From Vibrio tubiashii (lineage in GTDB: Bacteria > Pseudomonadota > Gammaproteobacteria > Enterobacterales > Vibrionaceae): a stretch of 64,000 nt of DNA. The stretch's first letter is position 1. Each line of letters opens with the position of its first letter. A model generated the notes under the pieces. The model was not told the DNA's origin, searched no databases, and saw only the letters and a program-made list of their open reading frames with translations. This document shows positions 17,684 to 28,700 of the stretch, piece after piece. The stretch is taken from positions 247,112-311,111 of the forward strand of contig NZ_CP117031.1 of the NCBI RefSeq assembly GCF_028551255.1. The letters are read 5' to 3'. A program made the translations under genes and the position numbers.

Positions 17684-19111
17684 ATGCTCTCAAATTCTAT
17701 GAAAAACAGAGGGGCAGTAGGGAAAGTCCTACTGCCTTCTTTGCTCGTCAATCTTCTTTCTCTTGCCGCGTCATCAAGTCACCTTCGTGACCTCGGTATC
17801 GGGGGAGTGGAAGAAGGGTTGGGCGCCGTCTCCAAAGTTAAAGACTGGTATTCTGGTGGGGTCATCGCAGGCTTTATTGATTTGCCGTTTGCAATGATAT
17901 TTCTGGGGCTGGTGGCCTACATTGGCGGTGAACTTGTGGTGATACCGTTGACGGTTTGGTTGATGACTCTCGCTATTGTGTGGCTTTCTTCTCTCCGTGT
18001 TAAAAGCTTAAGTGAAAAAGCTGCGCAAGATGAGCAGGAGCGAAAAGCCTTCCTGATCCTAATGAGCCAAACTCTACAGGGGATCAAACGTCAGGCTGTT
18101 GAGTCTCGAATTTTTAATCAGTTTAAGTCCTTAAACAACGTCCGCTCTTTATCTAAGGCAAAAGAAGAAGAACAAAATGCCTTTATTCAAGAATGTCTGC
18201 AGCTCGCGGCCTTGGCGACGTCGGTTTTACTCGTGATCACTGGCAGCCTGTGGGTGCTGGATGGTCAGCTCACCACGGGTGGACTGGCGGCATGTTCGAT
18301 TTTATCAGGCAGAGCGGTGGCGCCTTTGAGCGCTTTGATTGGGATCCGAATCAAGCTTAATTCAATACACAGTGCGAATCAGGCAATAGAAAAGTTGAGT
18401 GACTTAACGGTTTCCCACCGAGTGTCCCCCGCAATGACCGAACCTGATCTGCAGGTTGATTTTGACGTGCTCGAAATTCAACACGCGACCATTGAGCGAT
18501 ATGGTGAACTCGCCCTGGTGGATGTGAGGTTGAAAAAAGGGGAATTGGTCTTGTTAGACAGTGAAGATCGCCACACTAACAGTCATGTATTGTCGTCAAT
18601 AGCGGGTGTGGATGAACTGAAGGCCGGTGAGTGCTTGGTTAATGGCAACGAGGTGTCACTCGCCACAATGGCCAACATGATCGCTTACTGTGGTGTTAAA
18701 GGACAATTGGTGTCGGGGACGATTCTCGACAACTTGTGTGGTTTTGATCCCAGCAAAACCCAACGCGCTAATGACTACGCTCGTCGCCTAGGGTTAAGCA
18801 AAGAAATTACGCGTTTACCCGATGGATTGGAAACACACGTTGGCCAGACGAGTGCTGCTTTGTTGAGTATGGGCAATGTGAAAATGCTCAATATTGCCGC
18901 TCAATTCGCCAGTGACAAGCCGGTTGTTCTGTTAGACAGGCCGGACGCTTCGCTTGATCTTAACGCTTTAAGTCATCTGGTTGAAGTGCTGGGGGATGAG
19001 ATGTTGGCGGGACGCGCGATACTGATGGTGAGCGCTCATTCTCGGCTTCGTGAATTGGCCAGCCGAACCATTGCCGTGCAAACGGAACGCACTCAGGAGG
19101 CCGTCGCATGA
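17684..19111 (+). CDS. Truncated, catalytically degenerate type I secretion ABC protein
   Basis: 475 aa, against about 700 for LapB/RtxB-type exporters. A first membrane segment (LPSLLVNLLSLAAS) runs straight into the GGVIAGFIDLPFAMIF segment, so the N-terminal peptidase-like domain and two membrane helices are missing. The nucleotide-binding domain keeps its shape but no catalysis motif: the P-loop region around residues 288-299 reads LLDSEDRHTNSH, the signature region ALLSMGN, and Walker B LLDRPDASLD with Arg419 where the catalytic Glu should be. It overlaps the next ABC gene by 4 nt (ATGA), so they are surely made together and probably heterodimerise. Confidence 0.85.
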   Translation: MLSNSMKNRGAVGKVLLPSLLVNLLSLAASSSHLRDLGIGGVEEGLGAVSKVKDWYSGGVIAGFIDLPFAMIFLGLVAYIGGELVVIPLTVWLMTLAIVWLSSLRVKSLSEKAAQDEQERKAFLILMSQTLQGIKRQAVESRIFNQFKSLNNVRSLSKAKEEEQNAFIQECLQLAALATSVLLVITGSLWVLDGQLTTGGLAACSILSGRAVAPLSALIGIRIKLNSIHSANQAIEKLSDLTVSHRVSPAMTEPDLQVDFDVLEIQHATIERYGELALVDVRLKKGELVLLDSEDRHTNSHVLSSIAGVDELKAGECLVNGNEVSLATMANMIAYCGVKGQLVSGTILDNLCGFDPSKTQRANDYARRLGLSKEITRLPDGLETHVGQTSAALLSMGNVKMLNIAAQFASDKPVVLLDRPDASLDLNALSHLVEVLGDEMLAGRAILMVSAHSRLRELASRTIAVQTERTQEAVA

Positions 19112-21309
19112 ATCGTTTAAAAAGTCATCAATCGCTTGACTCGCAAGATCGCCAAGAGGCAATGAATGCGCTCGAAGCTGAAAGCCTCTCTGTGTTGAAG
19201 CAACTGGAAGTGAACGCGAACATCCAGTTGTTTGCGCATCAATGGATCGATGAAAATGGCGTCGAGTCCATCGACGATATGTTCGCTCTGTTCGATAGGC
19301 TTGCATTGCCGTATCGTTTAGTGGCTGACTTAGATGCGGTAGGTGACCCTAAACTGGTGATACTGGTTCTTGGGGAGCAGACGTTGGTTTCTGGTCATGT
19401 ACATGCCAAGCAGTTTATCGCTCATGACACCAAAGAAGAGATAACCGATACGCCTCAATTTTGTATTGTCATCGATGGCCCACCCTTGGAGAAAGCGTCT
19501 CCCGATTGGGTTGGCGAAAGGTTACATGTGTTTCGCCCAATCATCCCTAAGTTACTGTTAGTCAGTCTTATCACCAACTTGTTTGCTCTGGCCATTCCCT
19601 TTATCACGATGTCGATCTATGACCATGTCATTGGTGGCGATGCTGGACATGAACTACAAGGTATTGCCATTGGGGCGGCCTTATTGTTTGTGATGATGGG
19701 TTGGCTCAGAACACTGCGCAGCCGAGTGTTTGCTTCGGTGTCGAATCGTGTCAGTCGTGAGATCGCGCAATCTCTCGTTCAGCGCCTGCTTAGAAGCAGC
19801 TATGCGCAAAACCAGCAAACCGCGTCGTCAAGTCAACAAAATCAAGTCATGTTGTCTGAACGTATTTCTGGGGTGCTATCTGGGCCATTAGGAAATGCGC
19901 TGTTTGATTTACCGTTCGTTGTGATCTTTGTTGTTGCTATAGGCGTGCTGGGCGGTTGGCTAGTACTGGTGCCTATCGTGGCTTTGAGCCTTTACTACGT
20001 GTTAGCAAAACGTTCGATACGCTCGAGCAGCAAGCGCTCAATGCAATCGACGGTGGCGGGCACCAATCGTCAAAATATGACCAATGAGTTGTCATCCAAG
20101 CTGGCTTTTATTCGTAGCGCTGGGTTTTCAGCACATTGGATCCAACGCTTCAACAAGGCCAGTCTTCTCGCCTCTACCGTGGCGTTTCATCAATCGGTTG
20201 TTCAGAGTCGCTATACCTCGATGTACTATTTTATTAGTGTGGGCTCAACACTCGCGGTGATGGGGCTCGGGATCGGGCTGATATTTGAAAACGTCATGAC
20301 CCCGGGGGGGTTGATTGCTTCCATGATGTTGATATCGAAAGTGACCGGACCCGCTCAGATCTTGGCGAACAGTGCAATGCGCTTTAATAGCTTCAATCAG
20401 TCTAAATTGCAGGTCAATCGCATTCTGTCTCAACCGTCTGAGCGAGAATTCAGCTACCAACATCATCCATTGCCTACGCTCGCCCCGAGCTTGCAGTTAG
20501 AGCAAGTGACACTGAGGTATCCCAAGCAAAGTCGCCCAGCGTTAAATGGGGTCAGTCTTGACATCGAAGCCGGTGAAATTGTGGCCATCACGGGTCCCTC
20601 TGGGAGTGGTAAATCCACCTTGATCGAAGTGTTGTCAGGTTTGCAACCGATTCAAAATGGCATGGTTGAGCTGGAAGGCGTTAACCTCGCCCAATACGAC
20701 CCACAGCTCTATCGTCACTGGTGCTTCATCCGCGCAGCGTACCCTGATTTGCTCACGCTGAGTATTCGAGAGTGGTTAACCGATGGGCATCAAGTCGAAG
20801 AACAGAAAATGATTGGTGCCATTGAAATGGTGGGTGGGGAGCGCTGGCTCGAGACCTTACCAGATGGGCTGGATACGTCGATCAGTCGTATTCAACCGGA
20901 CAGCCTTTTTGACTTGCTGTCAGGCACTGTCGCGCAGATCCTGATTGACGCGAAAGCGTTGGTCTATGACTACCCAATGTTCCTCATGGATAACCCAGTA
21001 CCCGATGCTCATCCCAATGCCAAACGGATATTTAGTGAGTTCGTGCAATCGAAAAAAGGAAACGCCACCGTGATCTTCACTTCCCACGATCCTGAGCTCA
21101 TTAAGCTGGCCGATAAGGTCGTGGTTTTGAACGAAGGGAGTGTCGTTTATGCCGGTCCACTCGACACACAGCCGCCTGTCGGCCTTCAAGAGCGTCACGA
21201 ACCGCCACTGGCTCAAGAGAAACGGCCGTCAACACAAGAACCGTCAGTTCAACCGCATGCCGCCCAGCAGGCCCAACCCCCGTCAAAGCAAGGAGTCGCG
21301 AATGGCTAA
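19108..21309 (+). CDS. Type I secretion ABC exporter (LapB/RtxB-like) with atypical ATPase site
   Basis: 733 aa. Residues 1-140 are a peptidase-C39-like domain without a catalytic Cys; membrane domain about 150-430, with a DLPFVVIF motif; ATPase domain 460-690. Walker A is intact (GPSGSGKS, about 496-503) and so is the H-loop His660 (TSHDP), but the signature is LSGTV instead of LSGGQ and Walker B (FLMDNP) has Asn629 in place of the catalytic Glu. A Pro/Gln-rich tail follows. It should drive export of the neighbouring giant adhesin. Overlaps the adaptor gene by 8 nt. Confidence 0.85.
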   Translation: MNRLKSHQSLDSQDRQEAMNALEAESLSVLKQLEVNANIQLFAHQWIDENGVESIDDMFALFDRLALPYRLVADLDAVGDPKLVILVLGEQTLVSGHVHAKQFIAHDTKEEITDTPQFCIVIDGPPLEKASPDWVGERLHVFRPIIPKLLLVSLITNLFALAIPFITMSIYDHVIGGDAGHELQGIAIGAALLFVMMGWLRTLRSRVFASVSNRVSREIAQSLVQRLLRSSYAQNQQTASSSQQNQVMLSERISGVLSGPLGNALFDLPFVVIFVVAIGVLGGWLVLVPIVALSLYYVLAKRSIRSSSKRSMQSTVAGTNRQNMTNELSSKLAFIRSAGFSAHWIQRFNKASLLASTVAFHQSVVQSRYTSMYYFISVGSTLAVMGLGIGLIFENVMTPGGLIASMMLISKVTGPAQILANSAMRFNSFNQSKLQVNRILSQPSEREFSYQHHPLPTLAPSLQLEQVTLRYPKQSRPALNGVSLDIEAGEIVAITGPSGSGKSTLIEVLSGLQPIQNGMVELEGVNLAQYDPQLYRHWCFIRAAYPDLLTLSIREWLTDGHQVEEQKMIGAIEMVGGERWLETLPDGLDTSISRIQPDSLFDLLSGTVAQILIDAKALVYDYPMFLMDNPVPDAHPNAKRIFSEFVQSKKGNATVIFTSHDPELIKLADKVVVLNEGSVVYAGPLDTQPPVGLQERHEPPLAQEKRPSTQEPSVQPHAAQQAQPPSKQGVANG

Positions 21310-22615
21310 ACACCCTATCGATACAGGCGAGCGCTACGGTGAGCTTGTTGAATCACAAAATACGGCCCGTACATTGGCGCTGGCGACGTGGTCGGTGGCT
21401 TTGTGTGTGGTGGCTTTTGCCACTTGGTCTGTGCTCACTCAAGTGGACGAAATCGCTAAAGCAAAGGGCGCCGTGATCCCTGAAGGCGAAAAACAAGTCT
21501 TACAAAGTGCCATTGGAGGCAAGTTAAAGCAAATTCTCGTTAAAGAAGGTCAATTGGTCGAGAAAGGTCAACCGCTGGTTGAGTTTGACGCGACTTTTCA
21601 GCGTACCGCGCTGGAAGAATTGAAATCTCAACAAGTGACGCTGCTCGCTAGCATCGAGCGTATGAATGCGTTACTTGATGACCGAGAACCGAATTTTGGG
21701 GAGTTTGAGGTCGATTATCCCCAGATCGTGAGCCAGCAAAAGGCGCAGCTAAGTGCTCAGAAAGGGCTGTACTTTCAAAAACGCATCGTGCTTGAAAAGG
21801 ACAGCGAGCAGCTCGCTGAGCAGCTTCGCAGCGTCGATAAGTCTTTGCCTAGCTATGAGAAAGAGCTGAATGCCACTAAGCAAGAATTGACTATCCTAGA
21901 GAAAGGCTATAAAGCAGGCAACATCTCACGTTTACGTGTGCTTGAAATGCGCCAAAAGCTGGCCAGTATTGAACAGAAAATAGAAGAAGCCCGTGGCAAG
22001 AAATCGGTTCTCATTAAGCAAGCAGACAGCAATGAGCAAAAAATAGAGCAACTGCTTGCTGAAGCCAAAGCGACAGTGAGCGATGACCGTTCTAAAGCGG
22101 TCTCTGACTTATCCGCGCTCAACGCAAGAGTGCGTTCAAGCCAAGCGAAATTGACCAACACGACGTTAGTCTCTCCCTTACAAGGCTTGGTGCAAAGTCT
22201 GCCGAGCACCCAAAATGGGGGCGTGATTCAGCCGGGTGGGACCGTGGTTGAGATTGTCCCTGTCGGCGGTAAAGCGGATTTTAAAGCGCGACTTTCGCCG
22301 AGAGACATTGGTTTCGTGAATGTGGGACAGCCAACTCGAATCAAGATTGACGCGTTTGATTACAGTCGCTTCGGGGCCTTGAAAGGGGAAGTAGAAAGTA
22401 TCTCACCGACCACAAGTCAAAGTGAACGAGGCGAGATCTACTATGAAGTGGTCGTGTCAGTAGAAACGCCATACTTTAGGAATAATCCGGAGAGCTTCTC
22501 TATCTTGCCTGGTATGACGGGCGAGGTCGACATCACAACAGGCGAAAAGTCGGTGTTCCAATACCTATGGAAACCGATCTATACCAATATCAGCGTCGCG
22601 TTTGGTGAAAGGTAA
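21302..22615 (+). CDS. HlyD/LapC-type membrane fusion protein
   Basis: Start at 21302, overlapping the ABC gene end, with AAGGAG upstream (within GTCAAAGCAAGGAGTCGCG). 437 aa: one membrane helix at about residues 27-45, a first lipoyl half (VIPEGEKQVLQSAIGGKLKQILVKEGQLVEKGQPLVEFD), a long coiled-coil hairpin (about 110-290), the second lipoyl half (LVSPLQGLVQSLPS) and a beta-barrel to the end. It links the ABC pair to a TolC-like outer-membrane protein, which is not in this window. Last gene of the operon, followed by a bidirectional terminator. Confidence 0.92.
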   Translation: MAKHPIDTGERYGELVESQNTARTLALATWSVALCVVAFATWSVLTQVDEIAKAKGAVIPEGEKQVLQSAIGGKLKQILVKEGQLVEKGQPLVEFDATFQRTALEELKSQQVTLLASIERMNALLDDREPNFGEFEVDYPQIVSQQKAQLSAQKGLYFQKRIVLEKDSEQLAEQLRSVDKSLPSYEKELNATKQELTILEKGYKAGNISRLRVLEMRQKLASIEQKIEEARGKKSVLIKQADSNEQKIEQLLAEAKATVSDDRSKAVSDLSALNARVRSSQAKLTNTTLVSPLQGLVQSLPSTQNGGVIQPGGTVVEIVPVGGKADFKARLSPRDIGFVNVGQPTRIKIDAFDYSRFGALKGEVESISPTTSQSERGEIYYEVVVSVETPYFRNNPESFSILPGMTGEVDITTGEKSVFQYLWKPIYTNISVAFGER

Positions 22616-22670
22616 CTCAAAGAATGACAGACGTTGCTTTGTTCAAATGAGTACGGGTATCAAGCGCTAG

Positions 22671-22700
22671 AAAGGGAGCACATTGCGTGCTCCCTTTTTT
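22671..22700. terminator. Bidirectional rho-independent terminator
   Basis: Stem GGGAGCA / TGCTCCC with loop CATTGCG, flanked by AAA on one side and TTTTTT on the other. It separates the rightward secretion operon from the leftward adhesin gene, both of which end here. Confidence 0.9.
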
Positions 22701-22710
22701 CTATCAATGG

Positions 22711-25700
22711 CTAGTTATTTGAGTCGAGATCTGGCAGTCCATCTATGTCGTTGTGGAGGTGTTTATCGTCATGCGCCTGCTGTTGAACGTGGTGAGTATG
22801 CGCATCCGACATATCGATATCCGTTTCTTCGATACTCGTTACTGAGTTAACGGTATCATCGACGTGTGCCAGCACAATGTCGAGGTCAGCTGGAGCCTGT
22901 TGATTGGAATCCGTGTTGGTATGGGCAGGCGTAATGCCCAGTGCGTCTAGGTAGGCAGCAGAACCGGTAGGATGCTCACCGCCCACTGGTGTATGAGCAT
23001 CTAAAGAGACGTCCTTACCTAACGAGTCGTCTAATGTGACCGTCAAATCTTGTACGTTGCCCAACGGTGAGAAATCTGGCTCATCGTGCAGCACAGGCGG
23101 CGGTGGTGGTGGTGGCGGGTTGACATGGCTCTGAATATGCCCCTGCAAATCCTCTGTTGTTACGGCAGTGACACCTGTTACTGAGTTATGGGTTGTTACC
23201 TCTGTTTCGAAGTAGTGATGCCCGCTGCTGATGGGGTGTGCGGATATGACAACCAAATGCCCATTAGCTGGCACAGTGTAACTACCATCCCCATTAACGT
23301 TAATGTTATGCCCATTGCTTTGCAGGGTTAGCCCTTGTTGTAGGTGGGTGAGTCGAATACCTGCAACCGATTCATCACTGGAAGACAAATGGGCTTGGAT
23401 ATTTACGGGCACTTCATAGTGATCGTGGGTGGCGAGAGGGAAGTTCGGTGGCAAGTGACCTTTCAGTACTGTACCATCTCCAAGAATGATGTTTTCGATA
23501 TCTTCCAATTCCATCTCTTCATGTCCATCACTTATCTTCTCTCCATGATCATGTAAGCGTGGCGCGTTGTTACGGGTGTAGGCACCTAAAATGAGGGTGT
23601 CGCTGCCATGCCCCCCCTCGATTTCTTTGTCTGTCAGTCTTCCACCGATATAAAGAATATCATTACCGCCTTCCAGTTCCGCCTCTTCGTTGAGTCGACC
23701 TTGGACGATGATGATATCGCTATGTCCATGACCCTTTATCTCATGATGACCGCTAGCCATAGTTGCATGTTGTCCAATAGAGTGCGCATAAGCTTGTACG
23801 GTGCTTGCGGTAATACCAGCCGTCACATGGTGAGCATTTCTGGTATCGACAGTGACACTAATGGTTGGTGGTGTATAAGGCACAGGGTCAGTATGACCAT
23901 TTATCGTCATCGTGATTTGTTGGCTTGTCTGCCCACCATGACCATCATCAACCAGCAAGGTGAAGGTGTCTTGAAGTGTCTCTCCATCATTAAGAGCATC
24001 GACTTTCGGGTTGCTATTGTTGAGGTGATAGGTCCAAGTGTTGGTGTGGGGATCCAATTGAACCTGGCCAAATTGAGCATTATGGCTTGGGTCTACAGTC
24101 ACACTAACAGCATCACCATCAACGTCATTGATATCAAGCTGTCCGCTAGCGTTCGGGTTAGTGTCTTCACTTACTGAGTGGCTACTACCTGGGGAATGCT
24201 CTGATACTGTGGGAGCATCGTTAGTGCCGGTAATTGTGATAGTAATATCGTGAGTTGTACCATCTTTGGCTTGTACAGTGATCGTCTCGGTTTCAGTTTG
24301 TCCTTGTTTTAACTGCTGAACAAGCGCGTGGTGGTTGTAGAGATTGTAAGTCCAGTGCCCATTGCTGTCGATGTGGGCATGACCGTATCCTTTACTTCCC
24401 ACAATCCCAGCTCCGCCGGTGACTTCAATAAACCCTTGAGTGCCATCAGGATCGGTCACATTTAATGTGCCTGTGATTTGGGTATGCGTATCTTCTAGAG
24501 CTTGACCAGTGGAATCACCGTTAAATGTGGCAGGATCATTTACAGGGGCGACATTAATGAATATGGAGCCTTCTTTTGAGTCTACATGCCCATCGTTGGC
24601 GGTAAACTGAACGGCTCCTAATCCATTTAGACCTGCGCTAGAGTAGTTTGGTGTTGGAGTGAAGACCAATGAAGAAATGTCCGCAGCGGGGATGTCATCG
24701 CCAACACTCACGCTGTGCCCATGTAAACTCAGGGTTCCGTGTGCCACATTAGTGATGGTGATATGACTCATTGCATCACCATCGACATCGGAGTATTTGA
24801 AATCGGCTTTAGTGAAGCGCAAAGGCGTATCTTCGGGAGAGCTCTTGAAGTTGGAACCCACTGTTGGATCGTCATTCACTGCATTGACGTTTAGAATCAT
24901 TGTCGCGCTTGCGGAATCTTGGTGGCCGTCATTTGCTGTAAATTCAATATTGGCGTAGTTCATGCCACTCTGATCATGAACCGGCGTGAAAGTAAGATGT
25001 CCAGCGTCCAAATCTGCTTTCGATATTTGCTGATTAGTGGTCACCACTACGCCATTCAACATTAATAGGCCATGAGCGGGTAACTGGGTGATAGTGATAT
25101 GAACTAAAGCATCCTGGTCTACGTCACTGTAGCCAAATTCTGCGGTAGTAAAGGTATGAACCTGATCCTCATCACTGCTTACGGATTGAGGAATCACAGT
25201 AGGGGCATGTTGCGCTGGTGGTGTCACGTCAATAGTGAGTCGGTTTTGAGCAGAGTCGCCTCTAGGGTTGCCGCCATCATCTCCAACACGGTAGACCATG
25301 CTTGGTACCGTCCCTGTAAACCCTGCCTCTGGTGTAAAGGTATAGTGACCATTTGCTTCAATGGCCAATGTCCCGATACCCACCATCGTGTGTGGATGCC
25401 CAGGCGTTACCGTTACATAGCCTGAAACAGGGTCTTTGACTTGGATATCTTGCAACACTAAGTGTGCATTGGAGTCAGTGTCTGTCGCTGCCCCACTTGC
25501 GCCTTCATGAGTGCCGATACCAGATAGGAGATTGCCTTCAATTGGGCCACTATGTTGGACGCCTGAATCACTCAGGCTATGTAATACAGGTTTATCGGTC
25601 GTACCGTTAATCGTCACTGTAATAGAGTGTTTGGTGCCATCCTTAGAGGTTACTTCAACGCTGTCTGTGAGTGTCTGCCCATTATCGAGATCTTGGACCT

Positions 25701-28700
25701 GTTGATTGTCATTGTCTCCAACATAAGCCCATGTGCCATTGCTTGAAACAATAAAATGTCCATAGCTTCCATTATGATTTAGATATTGTTGACCATTGAG
25801 GTCCAATGCCGCTTCCCCTTGACCATCGACATCAGATACAACTAGGTGGCCAGTACATTCAAGGGCATTTGTTATAGGTGATGCTCCTGTAACATGCACA
25901 TTGTGGTGAAGGCTTGTGTCTTCGGTAATACTACCTGCATCACCTGTAAATGTAGCTGCGTCATTCACTGCATTGACGTTCAATGTCATTGTCGCACTTG
26001 CTGAATCTTGTTGGCCATCATTGGCAGTAAACGTAAAGTGCGCATAGTTGGCACCGTTTTCGTTGTGGATTGGAGTGAAGGTCAAATGACCGGCGTCTAA
26101 GTCAGCTTTACTGATTTGCTGGTTGGTGGTTACCGCTTTGCCATTGAGAAGCAATAAACCATTTGCAGGCAATTGGCCAACGGTGATGAAGTGAAGGGCA
26201 TCGCCATCTTGATCGGTATAGCCAAATTCGGCGGTAGAAAAAGTATGAGTTGTATCCTCATCCGTTGAAACGGAATGGGCAGTGACGACGGGAGCATGGT
26301 TATCGTCGGTGCCTTGGATGGATATCGCAAGATGCGCTGTCGCTTGGTTGCCATGGTTGTCGCGCGCAGTGTAGGCGATACTATCGACGAGAGGTGATGA
26401 GGTAGAATCGAGCTGCTGAATTACGCTCAGTTGGTTGTTTAAGGTGTAAGTGTAACGACCGTCTGAACTTAAATGGAATGTCCCGTAAGTACCCTGAATG
26501 TCACCTGTTGTGGTAACAGTAGTCGCATCAGCATCGTTGCTTAGTAGGTTGCCTGAGACTGGTGTCGTTGAGTCTTCAACGGCTGTGTTGCTATCATCGC
26601 TAACGCTAGCGGCTGTGTCTAATACATAATTCGAACTTGCTGATGATTGAGCAGTGACGGTATTGCCTGCAGCATCTGTGCCTGCGACTCGAATTGTTAA
26701 ATGACCATCCGGTAACGAAGATAAGTCTATGCCAACAAACTCTTGATATTGATGGTCAGGGTGACTAACACTTGTCCCCGTCCCTTGTCTCTGCACCGTT
26801 TTCAGGTCGACAAGCAGAGGCGCGCCACCGCCGTCACTGGTAATTTCGAGAAGCGTGACTTCTGAATCCTTAGGTAAGTACACTTGCACCATCATGCCTT
26901 GACCATGTTGGTCGACCTGAGCGGAATTCACTCGTATGTCGGTTTGAGTGTCTAAGGTGTAGGTGAGCGATGTAGAAGGAGATACGTTACCCGCCACATC
27001 AGTCTGTCTCACTTGAACGTTATTAACACCCTCATTTGGAGTGAACTGAGTACGCCAATGCACACCATTGTCGGTGGAATATTCTACTGTTGCGCCTTGC
27101 TCGATGCCGCCAATGCTCAGATCTCCAACGTTAGTCATATTATCTGAAGAGGAACGCCCTGAATCTGAGGTAAGGGAAACGCTTGGTGCTGTGGCGGTAT
27201 TATCTAGAGTGAAGGTTAACGAACTGCTCGCGGATACATTTCCTGCAACGTCGGTTTGTCTCACGCTAACCGTATTTGAGCCTTGTTGCGGGGTGAAACT
27301 CGATGTCCATGTGTTTCCGTTGTCGGTCGAGTATTCAACGGTTGCGCCTGTCTCTTGTCCAGTGATAGTCAATGAACCATCGCTAGTAATCAAATCAGAT
27401 GAATTGTTTCCTGTATCGTGGGTTAATGAGACTTGAAGCGGTGCCACTACAGTATCAACATGCAATGAAAGAATGGATGATGTTGCTGGTAAAACTGAAG
27501 AAGGCGCTAAGGCTTTGGCAGAAAGATTATGATCGCCATTCGATAAGCTGCTCACCGCCACACTATATTGTCCCGAGCCATCAGACATCGCATGCCCAAT
27601 AGGTGTAGAGCCATCATAGATGGTGACTTGTGAGTAAGGAATATCCGTGTGCCCGGTGATTGTCGGTGTGCTGTCTTTCGTGAGGTTATCGGTATCGGAA
27701 GTACCAGTATCACTAGACGCCGCTAAATCGACGGTGACTGCATTATTTGGCGGAGTGTTTGTCCCTGCTGGTAAACTTGGTTGCGTGCTTGTTACCAGTG
27801 GGTTGGAAGGCACAGAGGTTGAAATCGTCGGTGATTGCCCTGGCACAACTGAAACATGACCGTTGGCATCAAAGGTGATGAACTTTGACGACTCACCACC
27901 GTGATTGTCAGCCACTTTGACTTCAAACACATCGGTGCCGTGATATGTGTGTGTCGCCGCATTGTAACTCATCCCAGCAACCGAACCGTTGGCTGTATAC
28001 ACATACGCGCCTGAATCTGGGTCGACCGATAGCGAACCGAATTGACCTGTTGAATTGACGACAGAGAAGGTATGAGTGTCGTTCGCGTCAACATCAGTTT
28101 CGGTCAGCGTGCCCGTTGTTGGAGTGGTTTGGGCTACCGATAAAACGGGGTCATCATTGGTGCCATTAATAGTGAGAGTAATCACATGTGGCGTACCATC
28201 TTTAGATTGGATAGTGACGGTATCCGTGAGCGTTTCACCTGCACCTAGACTTTGAACTTCTGGCTTACGGTTGTCGATGTAATAGTGCCATCTTCCTTGT
28301 TGATCTATCTCTAACTCACCACCAAGTGCGGACTGGTAGGGTGCCCAGTTAGGGTGTGAGGGAGCGCTGATCAGCGTGTGGTAATCAAAGCCTGATTCTC
28401 CCGCATCTGGGTCGATGGCCGTAAGGTGTCCCTGAGCTTCTAATTTATTAGAGTAGTTGCCTTGTACTGAAGGGTGGACATTTCTATCTTCGGTGACACT
28501 ACCTGTGTCTACACCTGATATGGTTGCAGCATCTCCAACCGCGTCGATATGTAATGTGTTAGTTGCTTCTGCAGAGCTAGCATGTCCGTCATTAACCGTG
28601 AATTTAAATTGAACATCACCATTAAAGTCAGTGGCTGGGACAAACTGGAGTTTGGCGATATCGGCAGTCGCGATACTTTGACCAGCAGTGATATCGTTTC

